Assembly: GCF_001641265.1 (NCBI RefSeq)
Contig: NW_020167522.1
Coordinates: 744,001 to 808,000, forward strand
Direction: 5' to 3'
Source: Pseudogymnoascus destructans
Taxonomy: Eukaryota > Ascomycota > Leotiomycetes > Thelebolales > Thelebolaceae
Length of the DNA: 64,000 nt
Within the stretch, counting starts at the first letter, position 1, and each line of letters opens with the position of its first letter. The notes under the pieces were generated by a model. The model searched no databases and was not told the origin of the DNA. It worked only from the letters and a program-made list of their open reading frames with translations. This document shows positions 1 through 8,744 of this stretch, piece by piece. The translations under genes and the position numbers were made by a program.

Positions 1-1282
1 AGCCTTATACCTTTGAGTCAAGTATGGATTATACGGTACAACCCAACTATTATCAATAATGCGATTAGTATGAGGATCGATAAAGGTATCACCGTTGTTG
101 CGACGCCTATAGTCAGCCGTACCATCTTCCTTTGGAGTGGTTGCAGATCGGAATGGCTTTGGATATCGCTTTGCGCACTGTTGCAAACTGAGTGAGTGCG
201 TTGCAGGCCTGCAAGCCTTGCCTTCGCAAGGGCCATGTACCAAAACGCGAGTTACAATACCTCGTAGCGAACCGTCTTGGTCCCAAGCTGGATCTGGCAG
301 CTCAGCGCAGATGACCTGGTCGACGGTTGTAGTATCATTCCAGCGTCCTTGTTCCGCTGGCTCGATGAAGACGCAAATATGCAAGTGAGACAGGCCTCGC
401 TTTTGGTATTCGATTGTGCAAGCATGGCCTGCATATGGGCCAAGGACGCCAGCTTTAAGATCTGCCATGAAAGCAACCTTCTTTAAATGGAACACATCCG
501 CAACAATATCTGGACGGTCAGAATACGTCTGTCCTTCCAAGAGCTGGTTCTGAATCTCTGGCCATTGCGGATTCGCAGTAAAAGTGATAAAGTAGGTTGG
601 CTTGCCAAAATAGCGAACGATTGCCATTGAATCCTGATATAACTGATGCATATAACGGGTGCTACCCACATGGCTGGATGGTAGAACATAGCGCCGGCCA
701 CGGTTTGCCATTGTCTGGTCTTGCATGAGCATTGCATCTGATAAACCGGAATACAATATCGCTCGTATCTGTTCTTGGTGGTTGCGAATGTATTGCAACT
801 TCGTATTATCAATTGCAACGAAAGAATCACATAGATACATTTGAAATAAGCGCCCTGCACGAAACAATACAAAAAAGCCGCCAGCTCCATTGCGAGGTTG
901 CAACCGCATGCGAGCGAACATGCGCTCTTCTAATCTAGATCCTGGCCTGCGATCTGGACGGTTATTAAGAAATAGCCCATAATGCCACCCAAGCTCGCCT
1001 TTTGGAAACAGTAAAACGAAATGAGCTGGCATATAAAATGCATGCGTTGGGTTGATAGTATGCCTGCCAGCTGATAGGCCATTCGGGCCGCGCTCTGCGA
1101 GGATGATATCGCGACTGCTCTTCTGGTCCCAAGTATCCGGTATGATGACTGCAACCTCATCTGCAGTTGGCAGATTCTCATGACGCATATCTGCACCTCG
1201 CTCGACAATCAGTTGCGCAGCCGGATTCCAGAGAAGGCGAAAATCGCCTTGCAATTGCATCTGCTCGCGAAGCCTATCGCGA
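1..1282 (-). pseudogene. Helitron Rep/helicase-like N-terminal domain, downstream part
   Basis: I translated this strand from 1282 down to 1 and found no stop codon; the frame runs off the window. Landmarks in order are ADMRHENLPTADE, a GWHYGLFLNN region, PTYFITFTANPQWPEI (positions about 595-550), the HUH motif GLSHLHICVF (about 400-365) and VVPYNPYLTQRY near position 1. These are hallmarks of the Helitron helicase-like N domain (PF14214 type), which nicks and joins single-stranded DNA during rolling-circle transposition. The YxxxK tyrosines are outside the window. The frame is undamaged apart from the hAT insertion, so the Helitron was probably intact, at least here, when it was hit. I call it a pseudogene because the 5.9-kb insertion separates it from its N-terminus. 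Confidence 0.85.
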
Positions 1283-1290
1283 GCCGTAAC

Positions 1291-1303
1291 TAGGCTGCGC
1301 ACT
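1291..1303 (+). repeat. hAT copy 1, left terminal inverted repeat
   Basis: TAGGCTGCGCACT; its exact reverse complement is at 7174-7186. The 8 bases before it (1283-1290) are the target duplication. Confidence 0.95.
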
Positions 1304-1627
1304 ACTCGCCCAATACTCGGCTCACTCACTCAGTGGGTTACTCAGCTGGGTGAGTAGCTGAACCTTTCACTCGACTCGGTGAGTGAGGCCAATACTCAGT
1401 TACTCTGTAAAAACCCAGTGAGTACTCGGCTGTCACGTGTAAGATATATGCATTACGTGAACAGTCCCTCATACGATTAATACTGTTTTATGGTTACAGT
1501 TGTAAGTTAACTTAAAGTATTACATTTATCAGCATCACTCTACCATCTCTAATAAGCTGTGAGAACGAATCACGTATATTCCTCTATCTAAGTACCACGA
1601 TTATCAGAAGATTATCAGAACACTATA

Positions 1628-4583
1628 TTATATATGCTCAAGAACATCTTTCCACCTTGCTTGATGAGGCCGGCCAGACCTACTAATACCTAAAGTATTT
1701 ATAGGGTCTTGACAAGTAGCTTGAAAGATATCAAGTAGATCTCTTCCAGTCTTCCGAGGGCGTTGGATAGGCGTTGGTGGCGAGGACGGCATATCCTTAT
1801 CTTCATCGTCATGAATAGTTGGAAGTATAGGCTCCTCATTATTACCATCTTCTCTTATATCTTCATTATCTGGGATATCGTCATCTGGGATGTCGTATAA
1901 GGTCTCGTTAAGACGGTCAGCCCTATCTCTTTCTTCACCTTGTTGGTAGCGCATTTGTCGTTCTTCATGTGCAGCTTGTGATAAGTCTTGCTGTTGCTGT
2001 GGCCGCTGAGGATTAAACGGAGGATATTGTACCTTTGAATATGTCTCTCGGATATGTGTATTTGATCGTGGTTCTTCTTCATCGCTGATATATTGTAACT
2101 CGATAGAATTGCACATCCGTTGTCGTTGTGCCTCATACTCTTCTTCGACTTGCTCCTCAGTCATATCAACGACGTCCATCATATCTGCAAGCTTGTCACG
2201 ATGACCTTGACGATTCTTGTATTGTCGAGAGTAATATATAAGCATAATACTCTTAATCGTCTCAGGATTAAGTTGACCACGTCGGTGGCCACATACGTCC
2301 CTTGCGGCACTAAAGACTCGCTCAACTCCAGACTCAGCAGCAGGAATACAAAGTATATCACGAGCCATTGCTGATAGACCAGGAAATTGCTCTTCCTTTT
2401 GTTGCCAAAATAGCAATATCTTTGTGTAGATATGTGCTATACAAGTTAGAATAAGATTATCAGAAGATTACCAGAAACTTACGAGCATCAAGATAGAGAT
2501 CAGCCTCATTCACATATTCCTCTCGCTGGCCCCGAGTCCCATTTAATGTCTGACTTTGCTGCAATACTAAGGCTAATGGATCCATATCTGCATCTCGTAA
2601 TCCTGATTGACTCGCAACTCGCACTGTAGAGTACTGCTCTTTATAAAGAGTCCTAAACTGTTGTTCAAACTCTGTCTCCCAATTTCGTATTGAAAAGTCA
2701 AGCTTGCAAACCTTTTTGTTAAAGTGTGAGAGCTTCACACTAGGATTTAAGATACTAGCAAATGCGAAGATAGATCCAGTATTTGTGTATAGCTTGTTAT
2801 AATACTTCCTAATCTTCTTCTCTGCAGCATCGATTGCTAAAGTCATCTTTGCTGCCCATGGATATGTCTTATGCCGTAGCCGGTGCCGAGTTCCTTCAAG
2901 CGTTGATAAGAGTTTTTGATATACTCCAAGTGTATAGCAGACAGTAGGTCCGGCTGACGATCCAATGTTTGTTGTAAAGAAGTTGAATGGCCTTGTAAGA
3001 TCAATGATGTATTCGATGTGCTTCCATTCTAGCTCGCTAAGTCTGAACATGTGAGCACCATGATCGCCTCGAGTATATTGATTGATTGTTGACTTGAGTT
3101 GCTGTGCTCGCAGAAGCATATGGCATGTCGAATCCCATCGAGTTGATACATCTTGAATAAGTCGAAGAAGCCTCTGAGATGATTGACCCCGGTTCATGTT
3201 TGCCTTTTGCAAAGTCATAAACCTGTTCCTTCGAGTTTGACTTGAATTAACAAAGATAGTGAGCTTCCGGAGCTATGAGATATTAGAAAAGACTACCAGA
3301 AGTTTACCAGAACTAACAAGAGAATATATACCTTTCCAAGTGTAAATCCAATACCCTTGTCCTTCTGCAACTTTGCAAGGCCCTCCATCTGATTCTCTTC
3401 TTCCCAGTTCATTAAGATCTCTTGATTTGTTGGCGTAATCCGGATTCGACCAAGGAGAGCACTAAGGGCAAGTTGAATAACCTGAGCTAGGCAGGGTATG
3501 TGTTGTACTTTTCCTCCAATGAAATGCTCGTTGTCTGCAATACTATTAAGCATTATTTCCACATCTCTCATCATTGAAGTGTTGTTTGACGCATTATCAG
3601 TCGTAATGGATATAATTCGTCCTTCTAAATGCTGCCTTGTGATAACTTTTTCAAGTATTCCACATAACTCAGCACCAGTATGCTCTGTATATATAGGTTC
3701 AAACCCAATCAAGACCTCTTGCATTTTCCAATGACGGTCGATAAATGATGCAATAACACCCATAAATGAAAGTCGAGTAACACTTGACCAACAGTCGAGC
3801 GATAATGCAATCTTTGAACCAGGAACAACATCTTGTAGCATCTCTTCTTCGATTTGTGTGAGCTTTGTTGTTAAGAGGTTTCGAATAGTTGTTGCTGAGG
3901 GTAGTGGATAGTGAGGATTCTGTAAGATAGCAAGCCTTTTCCATTCAGGATCCTCGACTGAGCGGAACGAGCTATGAGTTGAGATAACTGTGTATAGAAC
4001 TTGTTCGTAAAATGCCTCTTGTGTGAGAATATGATCCTATTATAGATATTAGCCTATATAATTCTGGTAATAATCTGGTAATCCTTACCTGTTGAGGTCG
4101 CATCTGATTGATTCGCATTTGATAGAGACTATCCTTACCCATCCGTGACTTCTTTTTGCAAATGTCTGATGCAAGATGTGTTGCCATAGACTTTGGGCCA
4201 GCAGACTTGATTGCAGGATGCGTAAGGGCCTTCGAACAATAGGTACAAATGACACATGGTTCTCCAGAAAGCCGGTCTGCTCCTTGGTGATAAATTCTCC
4301 AGTATTGAGAACTCCGGTTGGTTGAATCCCATGCAATCTTCGTAAGGAGTTTTGTAGTATGATCTGAGTGTTGTTCATACCATCGTGATAGCTTCCACCA
4401 CTCAATGAATACATCGTGTGTATCCTTAGTCCATTTGATGAATTGGTTTAATTTGCCAGTATATTCGAGGCCCGCAGGGATTTGATTTAATGAAGGTAGT
4501 CGTTGAGAAGAGGGAAGAGAGTCTGAGAATATATTAGAAATAGGATTGTCAGAGTCAAACAACTCTGAATATTGCGATGACAT
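1628..4583 (-). CDS. hAT transposase, 932 aa in four exons
   Basis: Exons read 4583-4089, 4036-3332, 3272-2483 and 2436-1628. All junctions are GT-AG, phases agree and the total is 933 codons including the stop. The N-terminal part (about residues 50-150) has a BED-like zinc finger with CVICTYCSKAL and a downstream His. The RNase-H fold has Asp246 in LDCW and Asp312 in TTDNASNN, and the C-terminal dimerisation region has Glu702 in SGVERVFSAAR followed by RRGQLNPET. These match the hAT DDE triad and the hATC domain. It should cut and paste the surrounding element through the 13-bp ends. The tail after residue 740 is acidic and low-complexity. The second copy differs by only a few residues. The start is ATG; only 119 bp separate it from the upstream gene, so its promoter is compact. 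Confidence 0.93.
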
Positions 4584-4702
4584 TTGGCAAGTAGCAAATT
4601 GTTTGATTATCAGAAGATTACCAGAAGTCTGGCTACGATGAAATACTTAAATCTCTATAGCCCCTATTCGCGTCGGAAAATCAAATACTCCATTTCTCTC
4701 CT

Positions 4703-5853
4703 CTACTCTAACTCCAGAAACAACATATCCTGTGCAGCTGATACCTTAGCCCACTTTTCCTTATCAAATTTCTTAGAGTAGACAAGTAAGAACGCCTCTT
4801 TGAAGCTAGAACTATGAGTGGAGACTTGTAACCATCCGTTGTCGACAAGATTGTAAGACTTTGGGTACCACTGCGCAGGTCCTGGTAATTGGGCCCACTT
4901 TCCAAACTTCCAAGCTGTAAAGTTTGTCCAAACTGCCTGCTCGTACAAACAGAAATATTTATGTGGTGGGATAACGTTGTGAAAAGTGCTATAATAAACA
5001 ATTAGTATCTCTAGAAGATTGCTAGAATGATCAGAGACGTACCCTTCTTCTACATCAATCCATGGCATATATTCAAAGAGATGCTCAGGCTTCTTTCTCA
5101 GCTTTCCAGCCTTTCTCGTATATGAGCGGATACAGCTATCCCAGAAATGTTGCCACTTGCGGAAATTGGACTCTTCATGGGCCTATCAACCGTTAGTATT
5201 ACCAGAAGATTACCAGAAGATTACCAGACTATGAGGTACCAACATCAATGCGTGCTTGAGTTAAGAGAGCCTGGATGCTAGCGATCTCTTCATCAGAAAG
5301 CTCATCTGGTAGAACAGCCTCGTCATTTAAAATATCGTCGCGCCGTAACATAAGCTCCAACTCTAAATCGTCTTCAACCTCAGTATCCTCCCATTCGCTG
5401 TTATGATCGTCATCGATTGGGATACTGGTGATACCCTCAAATGCAGCAAGCTCAGACAGAAGTTGTGGCGGAGTAGATGGTGGGGCTTGTGGAGAAGAAG
5501 AAGGGGCGCTAGTATTCTTGACTTTCTGATTCGCAATGCAAGATGCATGGGTGCCCTTTTCAGTCCTGTTTATAGTTAGATTAAGGCTACCAGAGATTAC
5601 CAGAAGGAACTTACCGAACACGAATACGCTCAACCTTCAATTCATTCTGTAGACGTGTCTTGTCTTCAGCAGAGGCAGCGATATACTTTGCAGACTTGTA
5701 TAACTTCTTTAAGTAGTAGCTCAGATCGCCATGGTCAGCCTTGAGTGCTAAATGAACAGCCTTCTCATCTTCAGTAAGGTTGGAGACGCGGTTGCGAGCT
5801 TTGATAGTATTCAAATTAGTGGAGAGTTCTTCAGGTGCCTTGCGTTTCGCCAT
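4703..5853 (-). CDS. transposon-carried protein of unknown function, acidic patch, 326 aa
   Basis: Four coding exons (5853-5615, 5565-5240, 5172-5043, 4988-4703) join in phase to 327 codons including the stop. A further intron (5919-5855) lies in the 5' leader and places the start at the ATG of MAKRKAPEEL. Residues 1-95 are basic and helical-looking, 98-115 are Ser/Pro-rich, and 131-173 are strongly acidic (EWEDTEVEDD, then DELSDEE). The C-terminal 130 residues are rich in Trp, Tyr and Phe (WQHFWDS, WTNFTAWKFGKWAQLPG). I recognise no family. Both element copies keep it intact with identical translations, so it is under constraint or very young. It is divergent from the H3 gene across about 390 bp, so co-expression is likely. 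The acidic patch would fit a histone-binding protein, but that is a guess. Confidence 0.75.
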
Positions 5854-6247
5854 GCTAAACACGTGATTAGCAGAAGATCATCAGAAGTTCTGACTGTAGA
5901 ATCAAGATAATAAACTTACTTGAGGTCCTAGTGAAGAGGTAAAGCGCAAAAGAGAAGAAGAATGTGTAGATCGGAACGTAACCAAGGAAGGTGGTTGGTT
6001 GTAAGGTTGTTGTTTTTTTAAAGTTGCAAACAATTATATTCGTCAAGGAATATTCACCTGCAAATAATTACTGTTCTAAACAACACTACAACGCGTACCT
6101 TCAAATAAAACACATACCTTTCAACCTCTACCTCTTTCTTTACTCTTTCTACAACATCCTTGCTACAAACTCACTGTAAGTACATATATCTTTTGATCTA
6201 CTTCTTTGTCTTGTGTATACTTCACTAACTCATCTTAATGTTAGCAA
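5854..6247. promoter_or_regulatory. divergent promoter and 5' leaders between the unknown gene and the H3 variant
   Basis: The 394-bp gap holds a leader intron for each gene: 5919-5855 on the minus strand (GTAAGT to TTTAG) and 6176-6244 on the plus strand (GTAAGT, CTAAC branch, TTAG). Both end a few bases before the ATG. The plus-strand leader is preceded by CT-rich tracts (about 6121-6165), as in many fungal promoters. A CACGTG box lies at about 5860-5865, inside the minus-strand leader intron. Confidence 0.6.
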
Positions 6248-6880
6248 ATGGCTCGTATTAAGCAAACTGCTAGGAGATCAACTGGCGGCACAGCACCAAG
6301 GATGCCACTTGGATTACAGGCTGGCTCTAGGCTTGGTGGAAAGGGAAAGGGAAAGGAAAAGGCTGTGCGCACAGCAAGAAAAGCTCCAGTTCGCTCATCT
6401 CAAGCTTGCAACAATCATGCTCAGAAGGCCATGCGCCGTGCAAAGTCTGGTAAGAGGATTACCAGAGGATTACCAGAACTCTCTAATAAACATATAGGCA
6501 CCAAGGCTCTCCGCGATATCAGAAGACAGCAACTTGATACTCGCCTGATTATTCCAAAGCTCTCATTCCAGCGTCTTGTTAGGGAAATCGCACAAGACTT
6601 CAAGTCCAATCTTCGCTTCCAGCAATCTGCTATCCTAGCTCTCCAGGAAGCTGCCGAATGCTTCCTCATTCGAGAATTTGAGAGTATGATACTTGAACAT
6701 AGTGACAGGGACATACTAACAGTTATAGTGACAAATCTCCTTGCTATTCATGCGAAGAGAGTGACAATTCAGGCAAAGGATATGGTATTGGTTCGGCGTT
6801 TGCGGGATATGATGTTTAATCATGGAGCTGTAGGCTTAATCGATGGAAATGTCTCTCACCCAGGAATGAAGGTTAGATAA
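6248..6880 (+). CDS. histone H3 variant encoded by the hAT transposon, 179 aa after splicing
   Basis: The frame is open from 6248 to 6880, but two GT-AG introns are evident: 6450-6497 (48 nt) and 6684-6728 (45 nt, with TACTAAC branch point). Splicing restores canonical H3 text: SGTKALRDIRR at the first junction and EFEMTNLLAIHAKR at the second, where H3 has FEDTNLCAIHAKR. The tail starts ARIKQTARRSTGGTAPRM: K4, R8, S10 and R17 are kept, while T3I, K9R, K14T and K18M are changed. The tail has an extra Gly/Lys-rich stretch of about 25 residues, then ARKAP, which may correspond to the K27 region. The fold is strongly kept (FQRLVREIAQDFKSNLRF, AIHAKRVTIQAKD), including K64 and K79; K56 aligns with Leu. 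A C-terminal extension of about 24 residues follows the third helix. Both introns are multiples of three without stops, so retention would give longer isoforms. Confidence 0.92.
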   Translation: MARIKQTARRSTGGTAPRMPLGLQAGSRLGGKGKGKEKAVRTARKAPVRSSQACNNHAQKAMRRAKSGKRITRGLPELSNKHIGTKALRDIRRQQLDTRLIIPKLSFQRLVREIAQDFKSNLRFQQSAILALQEAAECFLIREFESMILEHSDRDILTVIVTNLLAIHAKRVTIQAKDMVLVRRLRDMMFNHGAVGLIDGNVSHPGMKVR

Positions 6881-7173
6881 GTTCTGGCAACCTTCTGGTA
6901 ACCTGGTACCTAAAGGCAAAGGTTATAGTGTGGAATAGGATATCAACGACATGGGAATGGAGTTATTGAGTTATGGCGTTTTACGATATCGATATCAATG
7001 TGAAGTCACGATCACACCCCCTTTTCAATGACTAATCAAACACGTGATATAACTGGGTTGCCAAGACCTATACTAGGTACCCGGCAAGTGAGTAATCCTC
7101 ATTCAACAATACTCGGGATATGAGTAACTCAGCTGGGTGAGTAGAAATTCTACTACTCGACTCATGAGTACCC

Positions 7174-7186
7174 AGTGCGCAGCCTA
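7174..7186 (-). repeat. hAT copy 1, right terminal inverted repeat
   Basis: AGTGCGCAGCCTA, the exact reverse complement of 1291-1303. It is followed at 7187-7194 by the second copy of the 8-bp target duplication GCCGTAAC. Confidence 0.95.
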
Positions 7187-7194
7187 GCCGTAAC

Positions 7195-7866
7195 GTATCG
7201 TTGGATAAGGGGGTTGCAATGCATCAACTCCTCGTGCAACTCCGCTAATAGAGCTGGTCGCAATTGCGGGTAGAACTCAGACCGCGCAGCGGTTGCATAA
7301 TCAGAGTTATAGAAGAACAGTTGATTGTAACGCTCTGGATTCGGATCTTGCGAACCCCGTATTAATGGACCTTGCACATGCAGCAGCTGCCCGTGAATTG
7401 AGACCAATCGCTCTCCCATATTTCCTCCCTGGATGTTATCGAGCCGAGTGTCGTGATTGTATTTCGTCGATACCATAGCGAGTGCATTATTATACGACAG
7501 AATGTAACGGCGAAAATGCTTCGCCTCAGGAGTTTGTGAAGTGTAAAGCTGATGCAATGCTGGAGGAGGGCGTTGCAACGGATAGTAGTCTGGCACTGCG
7601 CCATTTAGACAGCACTTGCGACCAAATAACGGTCCATCTGAGTCCTGGCCAACTTTCATATCAATGAAGAATAAAGCGCCACAATACTGACACTCGAATG
7701 TCATAGGGCCGCAGTCATGAGGTGGAGCATCAAACTGGTAGCTGGCAATAAATGCAGGTGGCCATTCTCGATTGCGAGCCCGCCGAGCGACTGCGTTTGC
7801 AGAGTGATTTTCGTAGATGGTTGCAGCGGCATTGCGAATAGGAAGCGGCTGTTGCAACTCTTGCAA
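7195..7866 (-). pseudogene. Helitron Rep N-terminal part, upstream of the hAT insertion
   Basis: About 224 codons on the minus strand continue into the segment at 1282-1 after excision of the hAT element (RYVTAR reads through the target site in frame). It contains a Cys pair typical of the Helitron N-terminal zinc-binding region (FECQYCGALFF and a later KCC), followed by a long conserved stretch seen before the Rep domain. There is no ATG at the start: the open frame begins at a TTG and a TGA lies at 7873-7875, so the true N-terminus is missing or sits in an upstream exon that has been lost. The hAT element put a stop into this frame a few codons past the junction. Confidence 0.8.
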
Positions 7867-7889
7867 CGGCCGTCAATGGCATCATAAAT

Positions 7890-8110
7890 TGATGTTAGGG
7901 AGCTATTCTGATGCTTAGCAATCTAAGATTTAATAAATTCAGACGAAGTAGCCTCAATTGGGTTGTTTGGTGTCCTAGAAGCCTAAGGGAGGGACTCTCG
8001 TGTAGGTGGCCGAGACGGTGTTGGAGTCTGTAATTTCACATCTAACTTTGAAATCACGATGTCTAGGCTTCAAGAAACAAGCCCGGCTGAGGTTAAGGCG
8101 GTATTTTCTC
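7890..8110 (-). pseudogene. pogo/Fot1 transposase C-terminus, relic
   Basis: Minus-strand translation across frames gives SKLDVKLQTPTP followed later by TPNNPIEAT, the same order as the better-preserved relic at 20218-20480 (SKLDVKFKTPTP, TPTNPIEAS). Stops and small indels interrupt it. This is the tail of a DDE pogo-type transposase, and it abuts the truncated Helitron end. Confidence 0.7.
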
Positions 8111-8209
8111 ACTTATCGCACCCCCCCTACAGTCGTATTATCACCACAACTGGCCGTCTCACTGTCGCTAAACGTTCTCGCCACCGACTGTTCTCGTCGT
8201 CGCCGGATG

Positions 8210-8268
8210 AAACCCCGCATGTGTAACTCAGCTTCTGAGTACAGGGCTGGGTTGCACATGCGGGGTTT
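8210..8268. repeat. short inverted repeat, 14-bp arms
   Basis: AAACCCCGCATGTG at 8210-8223 and its exact reverse complement at 8255-8268, separated by 31 bp. It could be a tiny foldback element or a stem; no target duplication is obvious. Confidence 0.6.
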
Positions 8269-8390
8269 TGCCGTACTGAGGGTGGGAATGCGATGTTCGA
8301 TGATGTCTGTGACAGGCATGTCCCTGACCTTCTCACAAAAGACTTCAGGGAACGTGTAATAGGGGCGTGCGAAAAGTTCCTTTTGCTCCT

Positions 8391-8744
8391 TCACATAAAT
8401 GCCACAAATTCCGGACCAGGCAAATTCAACGCTGGTGGCAGTATCATTGGGCTCTCCACTTCATCAAATAGATCACTAACGTTTTCCTCGTCAGGATTCT
8501 GGTCATCTCCTGCGAGGATGTTCCTACGTAATAGAGGATCCACATTATCACTATCTCCTTCCTCGTCATACTCATATTCTTCTTCTTCATCGCTGCTGCT
8601 TTGGTGATCGGTTTGGGAATCTTCTTCGCTTTGGGGATCAGTCCGGGGATCATCCTTAGTTTGAGAATCGTCATCTGTATTTTGCTGAGGTACTACTGGT
8701 CCATTTTCCCTCCGAATCCACGTATCTTCTTCCTCTGCACGCAA
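8391..8744 (-). CDS. acidic low-complexity open frame, doubtful gene
   Basis: A 117-codon frame rich in Asp, Glu, Ser and Gln (SSSDEEEEYEYDEE) with a TTG rather than ATG start. A second minus-strand frame (8113-8394, starting MKEQKELFARPYY) overlaps its end and spans the inverted repeat at 8210-8268. I recognise neither. They may be pieces of one decayed gene or of a transposon tail, since they sit between pogo and Helitron relics. No intron signals convinced me. Confidence 0.25.
   Translation of the reverse strand: MRAEEEDTWIRRENGPVVPQQNTDDDSQTKDDPRTDPQSEEDSQTDHQSSSDEEEEYEYDEEGDSDNVDPLLRRNILAGDDQNPDEENVSDLFDEVESPMILPPALNLPGPEFVAFM

Larger units (their letters stand above)
1597..6906. repeat. 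dispersed ~11-bp motif (ATTACCAGAAG-like) in introns and gene borders of the hAT element
   Basis: Units of the form ATTA(C/T)CAGAAG, usually two or three in tandem, occur at about 1601-1620 (3' of the transposase), 2453-2477, 3288-3313 and 4062-4083 (transposase introns; the last is inverted), 4604-4628 (between genes), 5012-5035 (degenerate), 5197-5228 (three units), 5588-5607 and 5866-5887 (introns of the unknown gene), 6457-6480 (first H3 intron) and 6885-6903 (3' of H3, degenerate and inverted). They are almost absent from exons. Most copies have one orientation relative to the element, not to the host gene's transcription. Confidence 0.85.
1291..7186. mobile_element. hAT-superfamily DNA transposon carrying a histone H3 gene, copy 1
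   Basis: The 5896-bp element has perfect 13-bp terminal inverted repeats (TAGGCTGCGCACT) and is flanked by a perfect 8-bp target duplication, GCCGTAAC, at 1283-1290 and 7187-7194. An 8-bp duplication is the hAT signature and agrees with the encoded transposase. Inside the ends lie short subterminal repeats built on ACTCAG, GAGTACTC and ACTCGG; ACTCAGCTGGGTGAGTAG occurs near both ends. There are three genes: transposase (minus), an unknown 326-aa protein (minus) and a histone H3 variant (plus). A nearly identical copy lies at 55470-61369 in the same orientation with its own target duplication, so both are independent and recent insertions. The host site here is a Helitron. Confidence 0.95.
1..7872 (-). 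mobile_element. Helitron (Rep N-terminal region), interrupted by a hAT element
   Basis: The two flanks of the hAT insertion (1-1290 and 7187-7872) join into one minus-strand reading frame once the hAT element and one copy of its 8-bp target duplication are removed. The joined protein has the Helitron Rep N-terminal domain: the FITFTANPQWPEI block, the HUH nuclease motif HLH and the NPYL segment that precedes the catalytic tyrosines. The helicase part, the tyrosines and the 3' hairpin would lie beyond position 1. The 5' side is cut: an in-frame stop lies at 7873-7875 with no upstream ATG, and a pogo relic begins just beyond. Confidence 0.85.

Noticed and set aside
4584..4702. A fusion of the 326-aa gene to the transposase through a spliced intron
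   Set aside because: An intron-type motif lies in the gap, but the upstream stop at 4703 precedes every plausible donor and no junction gave a matching phase.
6248..6880. H3 gene as an uninterrupted 210-codon frame
   Set aside because: Both extra segments have GT-AG borders (the second with TACTAAC branch) and removing them restores the canonical H3 text, so splicing is the better model; retention stays possible.
6248..6880. CENP-A orthologue
   Set aside because: The tail start ARxKQTARxSTGG and the IHAKRVTIQ core are those of ordinary H3; there is no CENP-A-type loop expansion after splicing.
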